In this document: positions 27,497-35,864 of the stretch, one piece after another | Position numbering within the stretch: position 1 is the first letter of the stretch | Layout of the letters: the number at the start of each line of letters is the position of its first letter | Source of the DNA: Mangrovicoccus sp. HB161399 | GTDB lineage: Bacteria > Pseudomonadota > Alphaproteobacteria > Rhodobacterales > Rhodobacteraceae | Direction of reading: 5' to 3' | Assembly: GCF_013184745.1 (NCBI RefSeq) | Contig: NZ_JAATVU010000057.1 | Span: forward strand, 1 to 37,537 | DNA: 37,537 nucleotides | Translations under genes and position numbers: made by a program | Notes under the pieces: model-generated | Seen by the model: the letters and a program-made list of their open reading frames with translations, nothing else | Told to the model about the DNA's origin: nothing | Database searches by the model: none

Positions 27497-27796
27497 CTAG
27501 CGAAGCTGCGCAAGATCCACGAAATACATCGCGACAAAGCGAAACCTGTCCAGAACGACCAGCCGGTCATTCCCGTAGAGCTTCGTGATGATGCCGCGCA
27601 GCTGCTCGTCCAGGATCATCAGGTCGACCATGAGGATCGCGGCGATCTTCGGCGGCTCCTGAATGTCCGAGTCGGCTGCATCCGACCAATAGCTGCGCGC
27701 CCTCTGCGAATAGCGGCCGCCATTGTCATCGAGATAGTCCTTCATCCGCTGATAGGTGCGGAGTTCGGCAACTTCTTCCGGTCTCAGAAGAGCCAT
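27497..27796 (-). CDS. Unrecognised small cytosolic protein
   Basis: A 99-residue protein that I do not recognise. It has no signal peptide and no clear membrane span; the predicted character is helical, with a charged N-terminal half (EEVAELRTYQRMKDYLDDN) and a more hydrophobic second half (AAILMVDLMILDEQL, FRFVAMYFVDLAQL). Its start lies 13 bases inside the end of the membrane-protein gene, so it is the third gene of a coupled operon. The coupling and the A+T content, slightly above that of its neighbours, support it as a real accessory gene. Confidence 0.6.
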   Translation of the reverse strand: MALLRPEEVAELRTYQRMKDYLDDNGGRYSQRARSYWSDAADSDIQEPPKIAAILMVDLMILDEQLRGIITKLYGNDRLVVLDRFRFVAMYFVDLAQLR

Positions 27797-28143
27797 TTCG
27801 GAACCCCCATTTCGGCGAGAGCCCAAATCACCGTGCCGAGGCTCACGTAGAAAATCAGGATAACCGTGAGCCAAAGCGGCAGCCGTCCGGTGCGTCCCCT
27901 GCCGGACAGCGCGGCGAGACAGGCCATCAATTGAAGCATGCAGAGCGCCAGCGCGCCCGAAACATAGGCTGCGATCCGGACAAGCCCGGGCTCGTCGATG
28001 GACAGCAGCGTCGGCGCCCGGAGAAGCCCGATCGTGGCGACCAGAACCGGAAACATCAGCCCCAGCAAGGTGGTCCCCGTTGAAAGGAGCTTGCCGGTCA
28101 GGTCGTGGTCGATGCCCGGATGCGGGCCTGTGGGGCCGGTCAT
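27784..28143 (-). CDS. Unrecognised three-span membrane protein
   Basis: A 119-residue protein with a hydrophilic N-terminal tail (TGPTGPHPGIDHDLTG) and three hydrophobic stretches at about 23-43, 55-80 and 88-110. A basic loop (GRGRTGR) separates the last two, so by the positive-inside rule that loop is cytosolic. No known family comes to mind. The ATG overlaps the upstream gene stop as ATGA, and the downstream gene starts within its last codons. Confidence 0.65.
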   Translation of the reverse strand: MTGPTGPHPGIDHDLTGKLLSTGTTLLGLMFPVLVATIGLLRAPTLLSIDEPGLVRIAAYVSGALALCMLQLMACLAALSGRGRTGRLPLWLTVILIFYVSLGTVIWALAEMGVPKWLF

Positions 28144-28763
28144 TCCATCATCCGCCCGAATGTCCGGGTTTCGGGATTGAGTTGCAGCAGCCCGGCAGGG
28201 CTCTCGATCATGCTGTCCCGCATCGCCGCAATGATGTCATATGGCGTAGCTGCCTCGCCCAGGCGCGCAACCGCCTCGGTTACCGACAATGTGATCGCCC
28301 GGGACTGATCGGCGACCGCTGTACCGTTCGAGGCCCCGCCGACCGGCAGGAAATACTGGTATGGCAGGGCAATTGCATTCTGCGGCAGGCTGAACCCGCC
28401 AAAAGCCGGTGCCTTCAAATCTGCGATCAGGGCGCCTGGCGCATTTTCCGAAACGAGAGGGATCGCGATCGGCCCGAACAGCCCGACCACCAGCCGGGCT
28501 CCGTCCAGCTCGGCGGCCCGTTTCGCCGCCATCACCTGGCTGGGGCCGAAGCCCGCGTCATAGACAAGGATCGAGATGTTGCAGCTGCCATTCCCGGCAG
28601 CGCTCTGGATGCCGCGGACGACATCCGCGCCCACCGAAGCATAGGGTCCCGTCTGCGGAACGATCGCCGCGATCGCGAAGCGGGCGCAGGTTATGGCCTG
28701 TGCCCCCGCGGGCCCGGCGACCAGAGACGCGCCAAGACCACCCAAGACGACCCTTCGCTGCAT
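28140..28763 (-). CDS. Exported short periplasmic-binding-protein-like protein
   Basis: A 207-residue protein with an N-terminal signal (MQRRVVLGGLGASLVAGPAGA, a twin-arginine pair then a hydrophobic stretch, likely cut after about residue 21-23). The mature part begins like a type 1 (LivJ-like) binding protein: IVPQTGPYASVGADVVRGI, then a beta-alpha pattern with ISILVYDAGFGPSQV and ARLVVGLFGPIAIPLV. The C terminus (GEAATPYDIIAAMRDS ... GLLQLNPETRTFG) resembles the end of that family. At 207 residues it is about half the usual 350-400, with the middle missing. It heads a three-gene operon with no ABC transporter genes. Confidence 0.7.
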   Translation of the reverse strand: MQRRVVLGGLGASLVAGPAGAQAITCARFAIAAIVPQTGPYASVGADVVRGIQSAAGNGSCNISILVYDAGFGPSQVMAAKRAAELDGARLVVGLFGPIAIPLVSENAPGALIADLKAPAFGGFSLPQNAIALPYQYFLPVGGASNGTAVADQSRAITLSVTEAVARLGEAATPYDIIAAMRDSMIESPAGLLQLNPETRTFGRMME

Positions 28764-28931
28764 GATTTCCGCCGCCTCCCGCCTCCCGGAACGTCGAATT
28801 CAGGATAACAGATGCATGGCGTTCCGGTCTACCGCCGGTGGCCATGGCAGGCTGCATCCCGGTCCGTTCCGAAGGTCCGGCGAGGGGGAAGCCGTCGAGA
28901 ACGTATGCAGCCTGCTCCCGGCAACAGGAAA

Positions 28932-28956
28932 GCCCGCCCCCATTTCGGGGACGGGC
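28932..28956 (-). terminator. Rho-independent terminator of sodB
   Basis: On the minus strand the arms form a 10-bp stem with one G-U pair and a five-base loop, followed by TTTCCT. It begins 27 bases after the sodB stop codon. Confidence 0.8.
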
Positions 28957-28983
28957 CTCAGTCTCTTGCAGCTGGTGCGGGGC

Positions 28984-29586
28984 TCAGCCCAGGCGCGACG
29001 CCACGTTTTCCCAGTTGACCAGGTTGTCGAGGAAGTTGGTCAGGTAGGCCGGACGCTTGTTGCGGAAGTCGATGTAGTAGGAGTGTTCCCACACGTCGCA
29101 ACCCAGCAGCGCGGTCTGGCCGAAGCAGAGCGGGTTCACGCCGTTCTCGGTCTTGGTGACCTTCAGGCCGCCGTCGGTGTCCTTCACCAGCCAGCACCAG
29201 CCCGAGCCGAACTGGCCCGCGCCTGCGGCGGCGAAGTCTTCCTTGAACTTGTCGACCGAGCCGAAGGACTCGGTGATCGCCTTCTCCAGCTCGCCCGGCA
29301 TCGCTGCCTTGCCCGGGCCCATCATTTCCCAGAACTGGACGTGGTTCCAGTGCTGCGAGGCGTTGTTGAAGATGCCGTTCTGGGCGACCGCACCGGCCTG
29401 GTAGGTGCCGGCGATGATGTCTTCCAGCGACTTGCCTTCCCACTCGGTCCCGGCAATCAGCTTGTTGCCGTTGTCGACATAGGCCTTGTGGTGGATGTCG
29501 TGGTGAAACTCGAGGGTTTCCTTGGACATGCCCAGATCGGCAAGCGCATCATGGGCGTACGGAAGGTCGGGAAGTTCGAAAGCCAT
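28984..29586 (-). CDS. sodB: Superoxide dismutase, Fe type
   Basis: Cytosolic enzyme that dismutates superoxide. The 200 residues show the metal ligands H28 (LEFHHDIHHKAY), H82 (SQHWNHVQFW), D164 and H168 (DVWEHSYYIDF). The glutamine Q78 before HWNH is placed as in iron enzymes, while manganese enzymes usually have glycine there; this supports the Fe type but cambialistic activity is possible. GAGGGG lies seven bases before the ATG at 29586. A promoter and a terminator frame it as a single-gene unit. Confidence 0.95.
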   Translation of the reverse strand: MAFELPDLPYAHDALADLGMSKETLEFHHDIHHKAYVDNGNKLIAGTEWEGKSLEDIIAGTYQAGAVAQNGIFNNASQHWNHVQFWEMMGPGKAAMPGELEKAITESFGSVDKFKEDFAAAGAGQFGSGWCWLVKDTDGGLKVTKTENGVNPLCFGQTALLGCDVWEHSYYIDFRNKRPAYLTNFLDNLVNWENVASRLG

Positions 29587-29618
29587 TTTGGACCCCTCAC
29601 AGGTTATTGGTCGTGCCC

Positions 29619-29649
29619 TGTATAGAGGCCTCCTGCAGGAGCACGTCAA
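29619..29649 (-). promoter_or_regulatory. sodB promoter with palindrome in the spacer
   Basis: On the minus strand TTGACG (29649-29644) is followed after 18-19 bases by CTATACA (29625-29619), a good sigma-70 pair about 35 bases before the ATG. The spacer contains the perfect 12-bp palindrome CTCCTGCAGGAG (29630-29641), placed to block RNA polymerase if bound by a repressor or to respond to a MerR-type twisting regulator, which favour long spacers. Confidence 0.5.
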
Positions 29650-29821
29650 CCCCGGCGGGGCGCTGGCACGGGTTTTTCCCTGACATGCCGTGCGGCGCGG
29701 AACTTTCCCGCTTTGCGCGCGTTTTGCGCCTCGAGGCGGGGCAATCCGGCCGTTCCGGACGGGAATGGCCGCGTGCGGGCCGCGGCTTCAGATTGTCACA
29801 GAGCAACCTGCCATGCGCCGG

Positions 29822-30367
29822 TCAGCCGATCTCGCCGCCCGCCCGCGCCGCCGCCGCGAGCAGCTCGAAGGCATGCGCCGCAGCGGGACGCCCGCAGTAC
29901 ACCGTCGCTCCCTGGGCGTCGAAGCGCAGCGCCGCGGCATGCGGCCCCAGCCGCGACTGCACGAAGCTGCCGGGCGGCGGCGTGCCGTCGAGCAGCTCCA
30001 GCGGCACCAGCTTGGCCAGCACCTCGCCTGCCCGCACGCCGTCGAGCCTCAGCCCGACGTGTGCCTCCGAGACATCGGCCGCGAGCGACGGGCGCCCGGC
30101 CAGCTCCGCCTTCAGCGCCGGCAGCAGGACGGCCGCCCGCGGCGGCTGGCAGACCACCAGGAGTTCCCGCGGCCCCATCCAGCCGGTCTCGCCCGAGGGA
30201 CCGCCGAAGATCCCGCCCGGCTCCGGCAGGCGCAGTCCCAGCCGCTCCAGCGCTGCCGCCAGCGCCTCGTCCTGGACGGCATGGAGCGCGATCATCCCTG
30301 CGGGCGGCGCCTCGGAGATCCGCACCAGCCCGGCCATCCAGCGCCCGTCAAGCACCCGCTCAGCCAT
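29822..30367 (-). CDS. soxG: SoxG-like sarcosine oxidase gamma subunit
   Basis: A 181-residue protein resembling the gamma subunit of heterotetrameric sarcosine oxidase, a folate-domain-like structural subunit. Recognisable pieces are GWMGPRELLVVCQPP, the DVSEAHVGLRLDGVRAGEVLAKL block and the GSFVQSRLGPHAAALRF region. The ATG at 30367 overlaps the soxA-like stop by eight bases. No beta or delta subunit gene is present in the window. Assignment rests on sequence pattern and on its pairing with soxA. Confidence 0.78.
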   Translation of the reverse strand: MAERVLDGRWMAGLVRISEAPPAGMIALHAVQDEALAAALERLGLRLPEPGGIFGGPSGETGWMGPRELLVVCQPPRAAVLLPALKAELAGRPSLAADVSEAHVGLRLDGVRAGEVLAKLVPLELLDGTPPPGSFVQSRLGPHAAALRFDAQGATVYCGRPAAAHAFELLAAAARAGGEIG

Positions 30368-33209
30368 CTGCCCGCGCCTCCTCCGCCGCATGGAAGACCG
30401 GCCCCGTGATCCTTGCCTGCAGCACCCGCCCGTCCGGCGCGTCGAAGTCCAGAAGCTCGCCGCTGCGCCGCGCGCCGCCCGGCACCAGCCCCAGAGCGAT
30501 GCCGCGGCCGCGGACCGGCGACCAGCAGCTGGCCATCACCCGCGCCCCGTCCGCAGCCGCCACCGACCCCTCGGGCAGGACCGCGCCGTCCGGCGTCAGC
30601 AGCCCCGCCAGCTGCGGCCGTGAGGGATCGGCCATCGCCGGCAGCCCATGCGCGGCCTTGCCGATATAATCCGCCTTGCGCGGCGACACCGCCCGGCCCA
30701 GCCCCAGATCCTGGGGCGCCGCGCCCAGGGCGGCCGCGCGGCCGATCCCGGCAAAGCCCCGGCCGATGCGCAGCGCCCGCAGCGCCGCGGTCCCGCAGGG
30801 GACGGCTCCCGCCGCGGCGAGCATGTGCCATAGCTCCGGCGCGCGTGACGGCGCCACCGCGATCTCGTAGCCCAGCCCGCCCGCCAGCGCGTAGCGGAAC
30901 AGCCGGACCGGGATGCCGCAGAGCTGCCGGTCGCGCCAGTGCATGACCGGCAGCGCGGCGTCCGACAGCTCGATCTCTCCGGCAAGCTCGGCCAGCACTG
31001 CGCGGGACCCGGGACCTGCCAGCGCGATCTGCGCGAACTGTCCGACGATATCGGCGGCGAAGACCTGCCAGCCGGGCCAGCGCTGCTCAAGCAGCCTGCG
31101 CAGATGCGCCTCGAAGCGCGCCGAAGTGGCGGGCGAGGCATGGCAGAGCCAGGTCTGCTCGTCGATCCGCGCCACCATGCCGCCGGACAGAACCGCGCCA
31201 TTTTCGCCGCAGGCCAAAGCATAGCGGCAGAAACCGGGCGGCAGGGTCCCCAGCGATCCGGCATAGGCCATGTCGAGGAAGCGGCCCGCATCCGGCCCGG
31301 CGACCAGCAGCTTGCCCACGGGCGACACATCGGCCAGCGCCGCGCCCTGCCGCGCCGCCCCGGCCTCGCGCAGCAGCGCCGCGCGCCCGGAATCGGCGCC
31401 GCGCGGAAAGCTCTCCGGGCGAAGCCACGGCCCCGCCTCTTCCCAGGCTGCGCCATGGGCCGCGTGCCAGCCGTGCAGCGGCGTCCGCAGCACGGGCCGG
31501 GCGGGCAGCGCATCGTCCGGGAGCAGCGCTTCCGCCCAGTCTGCCAGACCGGTCCGGCTGCGGATCAGCGGCACGCCGCGGGCCAGCGCCTCGGCATCGA
31601 GTTCCGCACCGCCGATCCCCGAGGCACGGCAGGGACCGCGGCCGAGCGTCGGCAGGTCGGCAACGGACAGGTCCCGGCCAAAATCGAAGATCGCGGAGCG
31701 CAGCAGGGCCGGAGACGCCCCGGATGGCAGCAGCCAGCGCCCCTCGGCCGGGCCTTCCTCCTCCTCCGGCGCAGCTGGCAGTGCGATCCGGTCCGGCAGG
31801 ACGAGACCCAGCGCGGCCACGGCGCCGGCGGCGGCCAGTGCCGCGTCCCGCAGCACCTCGGCGGACCCCGCATGCCCGGCAGCCTGGCCTGCCGGGCGGA
31901 GCCAGACCGTGCCGTCCGCCGCCGCGGGCAGCGCCTCGGGATCGGGGCGGAACATAGCGCGGCTCTCGTCCCACCAGAGCGTCCCGCCCGCTTGCAGCAA
32001 CAGCTCCGCCTCCGGCGCCCAGCCGCCCGACACTGCCACCGCATCGCAGGCAATCCAGCTGCCATCCTTGCCGTCGCCATCCGCCGCGCCGATGCGGGCC
32101 GCCTTCACCCGGCGCCTGCCGCGTATGCCGGTGATCGCCATGCCCGGCGCAACACGAAGCCCTGCCGCTGCCGCCTCCGCGGCAAGCGGGCCCTGCGCCT
32201 CCCCGCGGAGATCGGCGATGCAGGCCACTGCCACGCCCGCCCGATGCAACGCCAGCGCGGTGCGGTATCCGCCGTCATTGCAAAGCGAAACCGCAACGCG
32301 GCGGCCAGGCGTCACAGCGTGATTGAACAGCAGATCGCGCACCGCCGAGGCTAGCATGACCCCCGGCACGCCATTTCCGGGAAAGCAGAGCGGGAGTTCC
32401 GTCCCGCCGGTGGCGAGGATCACCTGCCGGGCGCCGATCTTCCAGAGGCGGCGGCAATCCCCCCCGTCGCCCGCGGCGGTTTCCTGCGCGAAGACCAGAC
32501 CCTGGGCACCGATGCGCACGGCCTCGCATCCCGGGCGGAGCCGCACATTCGCCATCCGTTCCAACTGCGCGCAGGCCGTGGCGATCCAGTCGCCTGCCGG
32601 CACCCCGTCCAGCCGCACCCCATCCGCCGGAGCCCGCCCGCCGAACCGCGGCGCGCGTTCGAGAAGCAGGACCTTCGCCCCGGCCGCGCCCGCGGCAACT
32701 GCCGCCTGCAGGCCGGCAATCCCGCCGCCAACCACCAGGATATCGGCGAAATAATGGAGGATTTCGGAAGGTACGCCGTCCGCCAAGGACGATTTGGGGC
32801 GGACAGGCACCGTACCGTCATCGCGCCTGCCGCCCGCGGAACTGCTGCCAAAGAGGAATGACAGGGCGCGGACAAGGTCCGGGCGGCCGGCATCCGGCCC
32901 GGTCACGCCCATCCCCTGCTGCAGGGGCATGGCCAGCGACGCGCCCGGCAGAGCCAGGCCATCCGCCCCGGCCACCGACAGGCCGATCTCCGCTTCGCCC
33001 CGGCCTGTTCCGAGGACGCCGCGCGCCGCGCCGTCCCGGGATGACCGTCCGATCGCGGCCATGCCGCTGCCGATCAGCGCCGAGGCAAGCGTGTCGCCTT
33101 CGAACCCTTTCAGGGCGCGGCCGTCGAAGGTGAAGTCCAGGCGGCGGCTCCGGTCGATCCGGCGTCCGCCTTCGGGCAGGCGGCAGCTCACGCGCCGCCC
33201 CCCGCGCAT
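30360..33209 (-). CDS. soxA: SoxA-like sarcosine oxidase alpha subunit, divergent N terminus
   Basis: A 949-residue alpha-subunit-like protein. Order: short N-terminal domain (EGGRRIDRSRRLDFTFDGR, GDTLASALIGSG), dinucleotide fold GGGIAG at 161-166, second dinucleotide region RRVAVSLCNDGGYRTALAL, and a C-terminal aminomethyltransferase-like domain (VSPVGKLLVAGPDAGRFLD ... YIGKAAHGLPAMADPSRP). The RSFKYHRPRG segment usual in SoxA is replaced by GRSSRDGAARGVLGTGRG, and the N-terminal domain is shorter than normal. Known enzymes need SoxB and SoxD, which are absent here. ATG 33209 was used; GTG 33191 would start next to RLPEGGR, closer to other SoxA starts. Confidence 0.82.
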   Translation of the reverse strand: MRGGRRVSCRLPEGGRRIDRSRRLDFTFDGRALKGFEGDTLASALIGSGMAAIGRSSRDGAARGVLGTGRGEAEIGLSVAGADGLALPGASLAMPLQQGMGVTGPDAGRPDLVRALSFLFGSSSAGGRRDDGTVPVRPKSSLADGVPSEILHYFADILVVGGGIAGLQAAVAAGAAGAKVLLLERAPRFGGRAPADGVRLDGVPAGDWIATACAQLERMANVRLRPGCEAVRIGAQGLVFAQETAAGDGGDCRRLWKIGARQVILATGGTELPLCFPGNGVPGVMLASAVRDLLFNHAVTPGRRVAVSLCNDGGYRTALALHRAGVAVACIADLRGEAQGPLAAEAAAAGLRVAPGMAITGIRGRRRVKAARIGAADGDGKDGSWIACDAVAVSGGWAPEAELLLQAGGTLWWDESRAMFRPDPEALPAAADGTVWLRPAGQAAGHAGSAEVLRDAALAAAGAVAALGLVLPDRIALPAAPEEEEGPAEGRWLLPSGASPALLRSAIFDFGRDLSVADLPTLGRGPCRASGIGGAELDAEALARGVPLIRSRTGLADWAEALLPDDALPARPVLRTPLHGWHAAHGAAWEEAGPWLRPESFPRGADSGRAALLREAGAARQGAALADVSPVGKLLVAGPDAGRFLDMAYAGSLGTLPPGFCRYALACGENGAVLSGGMVARIDEQTWLCHASPATSARFEAHLRRLLEQRWPGWQVFAADIVGQFAQIALAGPGSRAVLAELAGEIELSDAALPVMHWRDRQLCGIPVRLFRYALAGGLGYEIAVAPSRAPELWHMLAAAGAVPCGTAALRALRIGRGFAGIGRAAALGAAPQDLGLGRAVSPRKADYIGKAAHGLPAMADPSRPQLAGLLTPDGAVLPEGSVAAADGARVMASCWSPVRGRGIALGLVPGGARRSGELLDFDAPDGRVLQARITGPVFHAAEEARADG

Positions 33210-33271
33210 CTGGTCCGCAGACCGTCACGGGCCGGCGGTTGCATCATGCGACCGCCCTAGGGACATAGAGG

Positions 33272-33427
33272 TCAGCCGTTGTCGCCGGGCAGGTCGATCT
33301 GGATCTCCGCCTCGTTCTCGCCGCCGAAATCCCCGCCCGTGTACACATAGGCAACCACGCCGACCAAGGCGGCGACGCACACGCCGAGAATGAAGGTAAG
33401 GGTGGCATTGGGGGACTTGCGTTCCAT
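33272..33427 (-). CDS. Small single-span membrane protein
   Basis: A 51-residue protein: charged N terminus MERKSPN, one hydrophobic span at about 8-28 (TLTFILGVCVAALVGVVAYV), then an acidic tail (GENEAEIQIDLPGD). GGAG lies nine bases before the ATG. Similar short proteins occur as hypothetical genes in Rhodobacterales, as far as I recall; the function is unknown. It precedes soxA by 62 bases on the same strand. Confidence 0.65.
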   Translation of the reverse strand: MERKSPNATLTFILGVCVAALVGVVAYVYTGGDFGGENEAEIQIDLPGDNG

Positions 33428-33940
33428 GGGGACTGCTCCGTTTCCGTTTCTCCGGGGCAACCAACCCGCGGACATGTCCGGAAGTTCCCGGCCGCGTGAA
33501 CGGCCCCCTCTGTGCGTCGGCGGTTGCATGCCGCAACCGGCATGCCGACCGTTCGTCCCAAGGCATTTCCCGCAACCGCGTCCCGGCGAGGCAATCGCGC
33601 CCCCTTCCCTTCAGTTTCAGCAGCTTGCGGCCAGAACTTCACGCGACCGCGACATGACGAACCAAACGGGCCCGATGGCTGGCGATCCATTTCCGCCCGG
33701 CCATCGCAAAAGGACCTCCCCGGGTTTCCGCCGCCCGGCCGGCTGTCCCGAGATGCAGCCGCCCGCCGATCGGCGGGTGGCTGCCGCCCCAGTCTTGCCG
33801 GGATTCGCCCATCCGGACCACAGGAAAGCGCGGACGCCCCGCTGCCGGGACGCGCAGGGAATTGCGACTTCCGGGGAATTGACCGCCTGCCGGGGCGAAT
33901 CCGGGTTTTGCACGGATGAGGAAGCGCTTATGTGAGGCAC
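33428..33940. other. Intergenic stretch with no recognised gene
   Basis: About 510 bases between divergent genes. Open frames on both strands give low-complexity translations without known domains. It contains the perfect 16-bp palindrome CCCGCCGATCGGCGGG at 33762-33777 and presumably the promoters of ccmI and of the small membrane protein, which I cannot place with confidence. Confidence 0.5.
33762..33777. repeat. 16-bp perfect palindrome
   Basis: CCCGCCGATCGGCGGG is self-complementary without a gap, 164 bases before ccmI in the long intergenic stretch. It may be a regulator site or a hairpin; no T run follows. Confidence 0.4.
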
Positions 33941-35170
33941 ATGAGCTTCTGGATCCTTTCCCTCCTGCTGGCGCTGATCGTGGTCGTCCCACTGGTCTAC
34001 GCCCTGGCCCGCCAGAGCGGCGCCGCCCGCGCCGCCGCAGATTTCGACATTGCGGTCTACCGCGAACAGCTGGGCGACGTGGAGCGCGATCTCGAGCGCG
34101 GCGTGATTTCGCCGGAAACCGCCGAGCGCACGCGCTTGGAGATTTCCCGCCGCATCCTCGAAGCCGACCGCAGCCGCAAGGGCGCCAAGGCCGGGGCTGC
34201 CCCCAAGGCAGCAACCTATGCCGCGGCCGGGCTCGGCCTTCTCGCGCTGGTCGGCGGTTCGCTCGCGCTCTACTGGCGGCTCGGCGCCCCGGGCTACGGC
34301 GACCTGCCGCTGAAGGAAAGGATCGCCATGTCCGAAACGCTGCGCGAGACGCGGCCGGACCAGGCGAAGGCCGAGGCCGAGCTGCCGCAGCAAGCCGCGC
34401 CCGCGGCCGACCCGGAATACCTGGCGCTGGTCGAGCGGCTGCGCCGGACCGTGGCCGAGCGCGGCGAGGATCCGCGCGGCTACCAGCTGCTGGCGCAGAA
34501 CGAGGCCAATCTGGGGAACTTCAGGGCCGCCTATGCGGCGCAGCGCAAGCTGCTGGAACTGACCGGCGACGACGCCCCGGCCGATGGCTGGGCCGAGCTG
34601 GCGGAGCTCTACATCCTGGCGGCGGGCGGCTATGTCAGCCCCGAAGCCGAGGATGCGCTGGACGAGGCACTGGCACGAGACCGCGCCAACCCGCTGGCGC
34701 GCTACTACATGGCGGTGATGTACAACCAGACCGGACGCCCCGACCTTGCCTTCGGACTCTGGCGGCAGCTGCTGGAGCAGAGCCGTCCCGACGCGCCCTG
34801 GGTCCCCGCGATCCGCGCCCAGATCGAGGAGGCCGCGATGCGGGCCGGCGTGCGCTATTCCCTGCCGCCCGAGGCGCCGGCGGCAGGCCTGCCCGGCCCG
34901 TCGGCCGGCGATGTCGCCGCCGCACAGGAGATGGCCGCCGGCGACCGCCAGGCAATGATCCGCAACATGGTCGAAGGCCTTGCCGAGCGGCTGGCCTCGC
35001 AGGGCGGCAGCCCGGAGGAATGGGCCCGCCTGATCGGCGCGCTCGGCGTGCTGGGCGAAGCCGAGCGGGCACAGGCGATCTTCGACGAGGCACGCACGGT
35101 CTTCGCCGCCGACCCGCAGGGCCTGGCAACGGTCGAGGCGGCGGGCAAGCAAGCGGGGCTGGACCTGTGA
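33941..35170 (+). CDS. ccmI: CcmI cytochrome c maturation protein
   Basis: CcmI holds apocytochrome c and delivers it to the haem-ligation complex in the periplasm. The 409 residues show the two-span N-terminal domain (spans about 3-23 and 92-111) with the cytosolic [19 protein letters not shown] coiled-coil signature between, then a periplasmic TPR-type region ([39 protein letters not shown]). I used the ATG at 33941, with GAGG just upstream; a GTG nine bases earlier is also possible. The stop overlaps ruvX as GTGA. Confidence 0.93.
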   Translation: MSFWILSLLLALIVVVPLVYALARQSGAARAAADFDIAVYREQLGDVERDLERGVISPETAERTRLEISRRILEADRSRKGAKAGAAPKAATYAAAGLGLLALVGGSLALYWRLGAPGYGDLPLKERIAMSETLRETRPDQAKAEAELPQQAAPAADPEYLALVERLRRTVAERGEDPRGYQLLAQNEANLGNFRAAYAAQRKLLELTGDDAPADGWAELAELYILAAGGYVSPEAEDALDEALARDRANPLARYYMAVMYNQTGRPDLAFGLWRQLLEQSRPDAPWVPAIRAQIEEAAMRAGVRYSLPPEAPAAGLPGPSAGDVAAAQEMAAGDRQAMIRNMVEGLAERLASQGGSPEEWARLIGALGVLGEAERAQAIFDEARTVFAADPQGLATVEAAGKQAGLDL

Positions 35171-35649
35171 TCACCGACGACCTCTCCGAATTCGCCGCCG
35201 CCCTGCCGCCCTTCGGCGCACTGGCCGGCCTGGATCTGGGCACCAAGACGATCGGCGTCGCGGTCTCGGACACGATGCGCGGCGTCGCCAGCCCGATCGA
35301 GACCGTCAAGCGGAAGAAGTTCACGCTGGATGCCGAGGCGCTGCTGAAGATCATCCGCGCGCGCGACGTGAAGGGCATCGTTCTCGGCCTGCCGAAGAAC
35401 ATGGACGGGACCGAGGGCCCGCGCGCCCAGTCGACCCGCGCCTTCGCGCGGAACCTCGCGCAGCTGACCGACCTGCCGATGGGGTTCTGGGACGAGCGGC
35501 TGTCGACCGTGGCCGCCGAGCGCGCGCTGCTGGAGGCCGATACCTCGCGGCGGCGCCGGGCCGAAGTGATCGACCATGTCGCGGCCGGCTTCATCCTGCA
35601 GGGCGCGCTCGACCGGCTGCGCCACATCAAGGGAGGCTTCGATGGCTGA
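35167..35649 (+). CDS. ruvX: RuvX/YqgF pre-16S rRNA nuclease, Holliday-junction-resolvase-like
   Basis: A 160-residue RNase H-fold nuclease involved in 16S rRNA 5'-end maturation in bacteria, once called a putative Holliday junction resolvase. Motifs: [15 protein letters not shown] with catalytic D23, [29 protein letters not shown] and the C-terminal [13 protein letters not shown]. It begins at a GTG overlapping the ccmI stop by four bases; no ATG is available before the catalytic motif. The stop overlaps the DUF1289 start by eight bases. Confidence 0.93.
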   Translation: MITDDLSEFAAALPPFGALAGLDLGTKTIGVAVSDTMRGVASPIETVKRKKFTLDAEALLKIIRARDVKGIVLGLPKNMDGTEGPRAQSTRAFARNLAQLTDLPMGFWDERLSTVAAERALLEADTSRRRRAEVIDHVAAGFILQGALDRLRHIKGGFDG

Positions 35650-35860
35650 CGGCATCAAATCCCCCTGCACCGGGGTCTGCACCGTGCATCACGAGGCGCG
35701 GCTCTGCATCGGCTGCCTGCGCAGCGTCGAGGAAATTTCCCGCTGGAAATTCTACAGCGACGCAGAGCGCGAGGCGGTGATGGCGGAGCTGCCGTCCCGC
35801 GCCGGACGGGTGCCCCAGCGCCGCCGCCGCAGGCAGCGCTCCGGCCCGGAACAAGGCTGA
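35642..35860 (+). CDS. DUF1289 family protein
   Basis: A 72-residue protein with the DUF1289 core [20 protein letters not shown] and [16 protein letters not shown]. Four cysteines in a CxxxC...CxxC pattern may bind a metal or Fe-S cluster; no member has an established role that I know. It ends in an arginine-rich tail. The ATG overlaps ruvX, so it is the last gene of the ccmI-ruvX unit, converging on dusA. Confidence 0.88.
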   Translation: MADGIKSPCTGVCTVHHEARLCIGCLRSVEEISRWKFYSDAEREAVMAELPSRAGRVPQRRRRRQRSGPEQG

Positions 35861-35864
35861 GCCG

